The notes below the pieces were generated by a model. It searched no databases and was not told the DNA's origin. It saw only the letters and a program-made list of their open reading frames with translations. A program made the translations under genes and the position numbers. Of a stretch of 36,089 nucleotides of DNA, positions 34,071 to 36,089 are shown piece by piece (position 1 is the first letter of the stretch; each line of letters opens with the position of its first letter). Origin of the DNA: Tannerellaceae bacterium (GTDB lineage: Bacteria > Bacteroidota > Bacteroidia > Bacteroidales > Tannerellaceae); assembly GCA_031276545.1 (NCBI GenBank), contig JAISMW010000003.1, forward strand, positions 1-36,089. Direction: 5' to 3'.

Positions 34071-35529
34071 CCACGCGCAGACCGAAACCGACGCCTTCGC
34101 CACCCAGCATCGTCCCCGTATCCGAAGCCACGGAACCGGTAAACGTCCACCCCGGCAGCCGGGGATGCCGGCAGGTGACTTCCAGCAAAGCAAACGTACC
34201 CGTCTTATTGTTCAGGAAAGGACGATAAGGCGTCCCCCAGGAATCCGCCGCCGTATACAGCAGGCGGTAGGCAATCCGCGAAGTAATCCTTCCGGAAATC
34301 CCGACATGCCAGGCATACACCCTGGTATTTTTGAAACCCACCTTCCCGTCCGTATTATACTCCGGCGACGGCAGCAGAGGAGTCCCCACACTCCGGTTGA
34401 AATAAGAAAGCCCCGTACTATATTCCTCGTTATTGTAATAACGGTCGGCCCCCCCGCCGATACCGGGATATTTCTGATGATCGAAAGCCAGGAAGTGCAG
34501 CGGGCCGCTCTGGTGGCGAGTATCCATACATTCCGCCACTATCTTTTGCAGCCACGGAATCTCCGGCAGATCCACTTGAATCCCCCACAACCCATCCTTC
34601 CCGTTCCCGAAAATAGTCCCCGACTTATCCTCAAAGTACCGCTGGTGATAAACCCCAATCCCCCATCGAGCCTGCTTATACGTCAGCCGCATATCATACG
34701 AACCATACTGATTGCCCAGCACGTTGACCCGGTCCATCTCCGTAGCATCCTCCCCACCGCTCAGGCCGGCCACCACCCTGGCAAAATCCGTCAGCGACTG
34801 CGGCTGCCTCCGTCCGCTGCCATCCGTATAAACACCTCCCCACTGAGCCGCGTGCTGCAACCCCAGTTCCAGCGCAAACGGAAAGCGGCTGCCGGAAGGA
34901 AACTGCAACTTGAAGAAAAGAGACTTATGATGCCACAGCACATCCTCAATATAAACCTGATCGCTCCGGGCGAACGAAGCCAGATAGCGACTGTCCGAAG
35001 AACGCCCCGCGCTGAAATCCCCCTTCACAAACAGCCGCCTGCCCGTCCCCGGCACAACAGTATACTCCGCTATCCGTATCTTCACCTCCGGAATCGGACG
35101 AGCATTAGCCGACAGCACCATATCGCCCGAACTCAGCTCCCTGTCCCAAAGAAACCCCGCCTGCTCCCTGCTGCCCAGGCTAAACAACAAAGACCGCCAC
35201 CCCAGTTCGGCATAAAGCTGCCGGACAAAAACCTTGCGATAACGGGGAGCCGTCACCGCCAAATCCAGACCGGCCTGCCACCGGAACCCCCCGCCGAGCC
35301 TCCCGCCATACACCATCCCCGCACTCAGGAAAGCATTACCCGCCCGCAGCGGCACCATCCCGTAGCGGTTGCTCACCATCCAAAACGGAGTATAAAGCCC
35401 CGTAGCCCCCGAGCCGAACATTTCCGTTTGATACACAAGCTGCGCCGCCGGTTTCTCCTCCGGTACGGCAAAACCCCGCACGGCAGCACAAAAAACAAAG
35501 ACAAGACCGATAACAAATTTCAGATTCAT
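34033..35529 (-). CDS. Wzi-like capsule assembly outer-membrane protein
   Basis: 498 residues with a signal peptide (~1-21, MNLKFVIGLVFVFCAAVRGF). The rest is rich in aromatic, alternating strands typical of a beta barrel (for example GLYTPFWMVSNRYGMVP, LWGIQVDLPEIPW, YSTGLSYFNRS). I recognise the pattern of the Caps_assemb_Wzi family, whose E. coli member attaches capsule at the cell surface; in Bacteroidota such proteins are widespread and often far from capsule clusters, as here. It is a single gene, 38 bp overlapped with plsC at its 3' end. No promoter is obvious upstream. Confidence 0.82.
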   Translation of the reverse strand: MNLKFVIGLVFVFCAAVRGFAVPEEKPAAQLVYQTEMFGSGATGLYTPFWMVSNRYGMVPLRAGNAFLSAGMVYGGRLGGGFRWQAGLDLAVTAPRYRKVFVRQLYAELGWRSLLFSLGSREQAGFLWDRELSSGDMVLSANARPIPEVKIRIAEYTVVPGTGRRLFVKGDFSAGRSSDSRYLASFARSDQVYIEDVLWHHKSLFFKLQFPSGSRFPFALELGLQHAAQWGGVYTDGSGRRQPQSLTDFARVVAGLSGGEDATEMDRVNVLGNQYGSYDMRLTYKQARWGIGVYHQRYFEDKSGTIFGNGKDGLWGIQVDLPEIPWLQKIVAECMDTRHQSGPLHFLAFDHQKYPGIGGGADRYYNNEEYSTGLSYFNRSVGTPLLPSPEYNTDGKVGFKNTRVYAWHVGISGRITSRIAYRLLYTAADSWGTPYRPFLNNKTGTFALLEVTCRHPRLPGWTFTGSVASDTGTMLGGEGVGFGLRVAKRGILPIKTRQ

Positions 35530-35689
35530 ACACTAATAATCCATGATTGAAGAGCAAACATAGATAAAAATACACGATCTGTAAGCACGTCCCATAAAAG
35601 AATTGATCCGACAGTCCAATCAGCCGAAACAGATGTTACAGGCCGGCGCCGTCATCCCCGCCTCCCGCTTGCGTTCGCCCGCCTCCAAG

Positions 35690-35800
35690 TCATAAATGTA
35701 AATATAGCAGTAATGATGTCAAATATATCCGTAATGATGGTAAATAAGACAATAATGATTGCAAATATGAAGAAAACTAATGCAAATGTTTAAATAAGTA
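35690..35800. repeat. Degenerate 21-bp tandem repeat
   Basis: About five units with the pattern GTAATGATGTCAAATAT, for example at 35710, 35731 and 35752, drifting to GCAAATGTTTAAATAA and GCAAATATTCG further on. The three best units are exactly 21 bp apart. Confidence 0.6.
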
Positions 35801-35868
35801 GTGCAAATATTCGAAGAAGGTAATACACGAAAACATCCTAAACAGGAGCAATAATCAAATTTCACCTA

Positions 35869-35982
35869 ATGACATTACCATACTTGGATATTCCATTAAC
35901 CAACTTAAGCGCTTTGAAGCTTATTATAGATATGCTTCAGGGGAAAAGACAAAAACAATGTTTGAAACACAATGTCGTTTAG
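35869..35982 (+). CDS. Possible 37-residue small protein (doubtful)
   Basis: ATG 35869 to TAG 35980-35982. The translation starts MTLPYLDIPLTNLSALKLII and then turns basic. It reads like the N-terminus of a helical protein but nothing is recognised, and neither a ribosome site nor a promoter supports it. It could be a gene fragment. Confidence 0.2.
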   Translation: MTLPYLDIPLTNLSALKLIIDMLQGKRQKQCLKHNVV

Positions 35983-36039
35983 TTAAGGACTCCCATTCCT
36001 CCCACTTTAAACATTTGATAAAATGCGGTCTTTGACCTG

Positions 36040-36069
36040 TTGCGATTAGCTTTAAAAGCATTAAATTTG
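36040..36069 (+). promoter_or_regulatory. Promoter pointing off the right edge
   Basis: TTG at 36040-36042, 19 nt, then TAAATTTG at 36062-36069: an exact -7 match with correct -33 spacing. The gene it serves lies outside the window. Confidence 0.55.
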
Positions 36070-36089
36070 CGCTATATATAAATAAGGGC

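Larger units (their letters stand above)
35530..36089. other. AT-rich intergenic region at the right edge
   Basis: About 560 bp without a confident gene. It begins with a GC-rich stretch (35630-35690), then becomes strongly AT-rich and holds a 21-bp degenerate repeat, a doubtful 37-codon frame and a promoter at the edge. The shift in base composition mirrors that at the left end of the window. Confidence 0.6.

Overview
The window reads as chromosomal DNA of a member of the Bacteroidota, most likely order Bacteroidales. The evidence is a SusC/SusD outer-membrane pair, many short lipoprotein genes, Bacteroides-type -7 promoter elements (TAnnTTTG), a Wzi-like outer-membrane protein and the block order lysS-gpsA-pgi. 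The species cannot be named from the sequence. Most of the window is moderately to highly GC-rich, but the first ~4.2 kb and the last ~0.5 kb are clearly AT-rich.

Layout. (1) 1-3622, minus strand: a tightly coupled AT-rich operon for an ABC importer (lipoprotein receptor, permease, ATPase) followed by a lactate/malate dehydrogenase-like enzyme cut by the left edge. A large imperfect hairpin and an attenuator-like structure lie upstream. (2) 4066-5428: a 51-residue reading frame, a strictly in-register 42-bp repeat array (17 units) and a possible short transcript ending in a strong terminator. (3) 5525-9135, plus strand: FucP-type sugar symporter, mutarotase-like protein and a divergent DAACS symporter. 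(4) 9210-11566, minus strand: ABC exporter ATPase, membrane partner, YtrA-like GntR regulator and a small membrane-anchored protein, with an inverted-repeat operator over the promoter. (5) 11727-12824: an exported Gfo/Idh/MocA oxidoreductase. (6) 12814-17373, minus strand: lysS-gpsA-pgi-HAD housekeeping operon. (7) 17692-22422: an orphan SusC/SusD pair with its own terminator. (8) 22560-23973: a second 42-bp palindromic array that runs straight into a different inverted-repeat cluster. (9) 23975-25828, minus strand: four consecutive small lipoprotein genes, one of only 43 codons. (10) 26106-34070, plus strand: pyrG-yidC-uvrA-72-residue protein-IMPACT protein-plsC. (11) 34033-35529, minus strand: Wzi-like protein, overlapping plsC tail to tail. 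(12) 35530-36089: AT-rich, with a 21-bp degenerate repeat, a doubtful 37-codon frame and a promoter pointing off the right edge.

The best candidate for something undescribed is the pair of 42-bp arrays about 18 kb apart. They share the same period, the same unit plan (TTG + palindrome + AT-rich tail ending in CCC) and the same number (11) of well-conserved units, but carry different palindromes. Boundary units of the first array carry the tail type of the second, so they look like two versions of one element family. Other leads are a hairpin family next to the second array with a compensatory base-pair change, the four-lipoprotein operon, and the AT-rich transporter/dehydrogenase operon with its structured leader.
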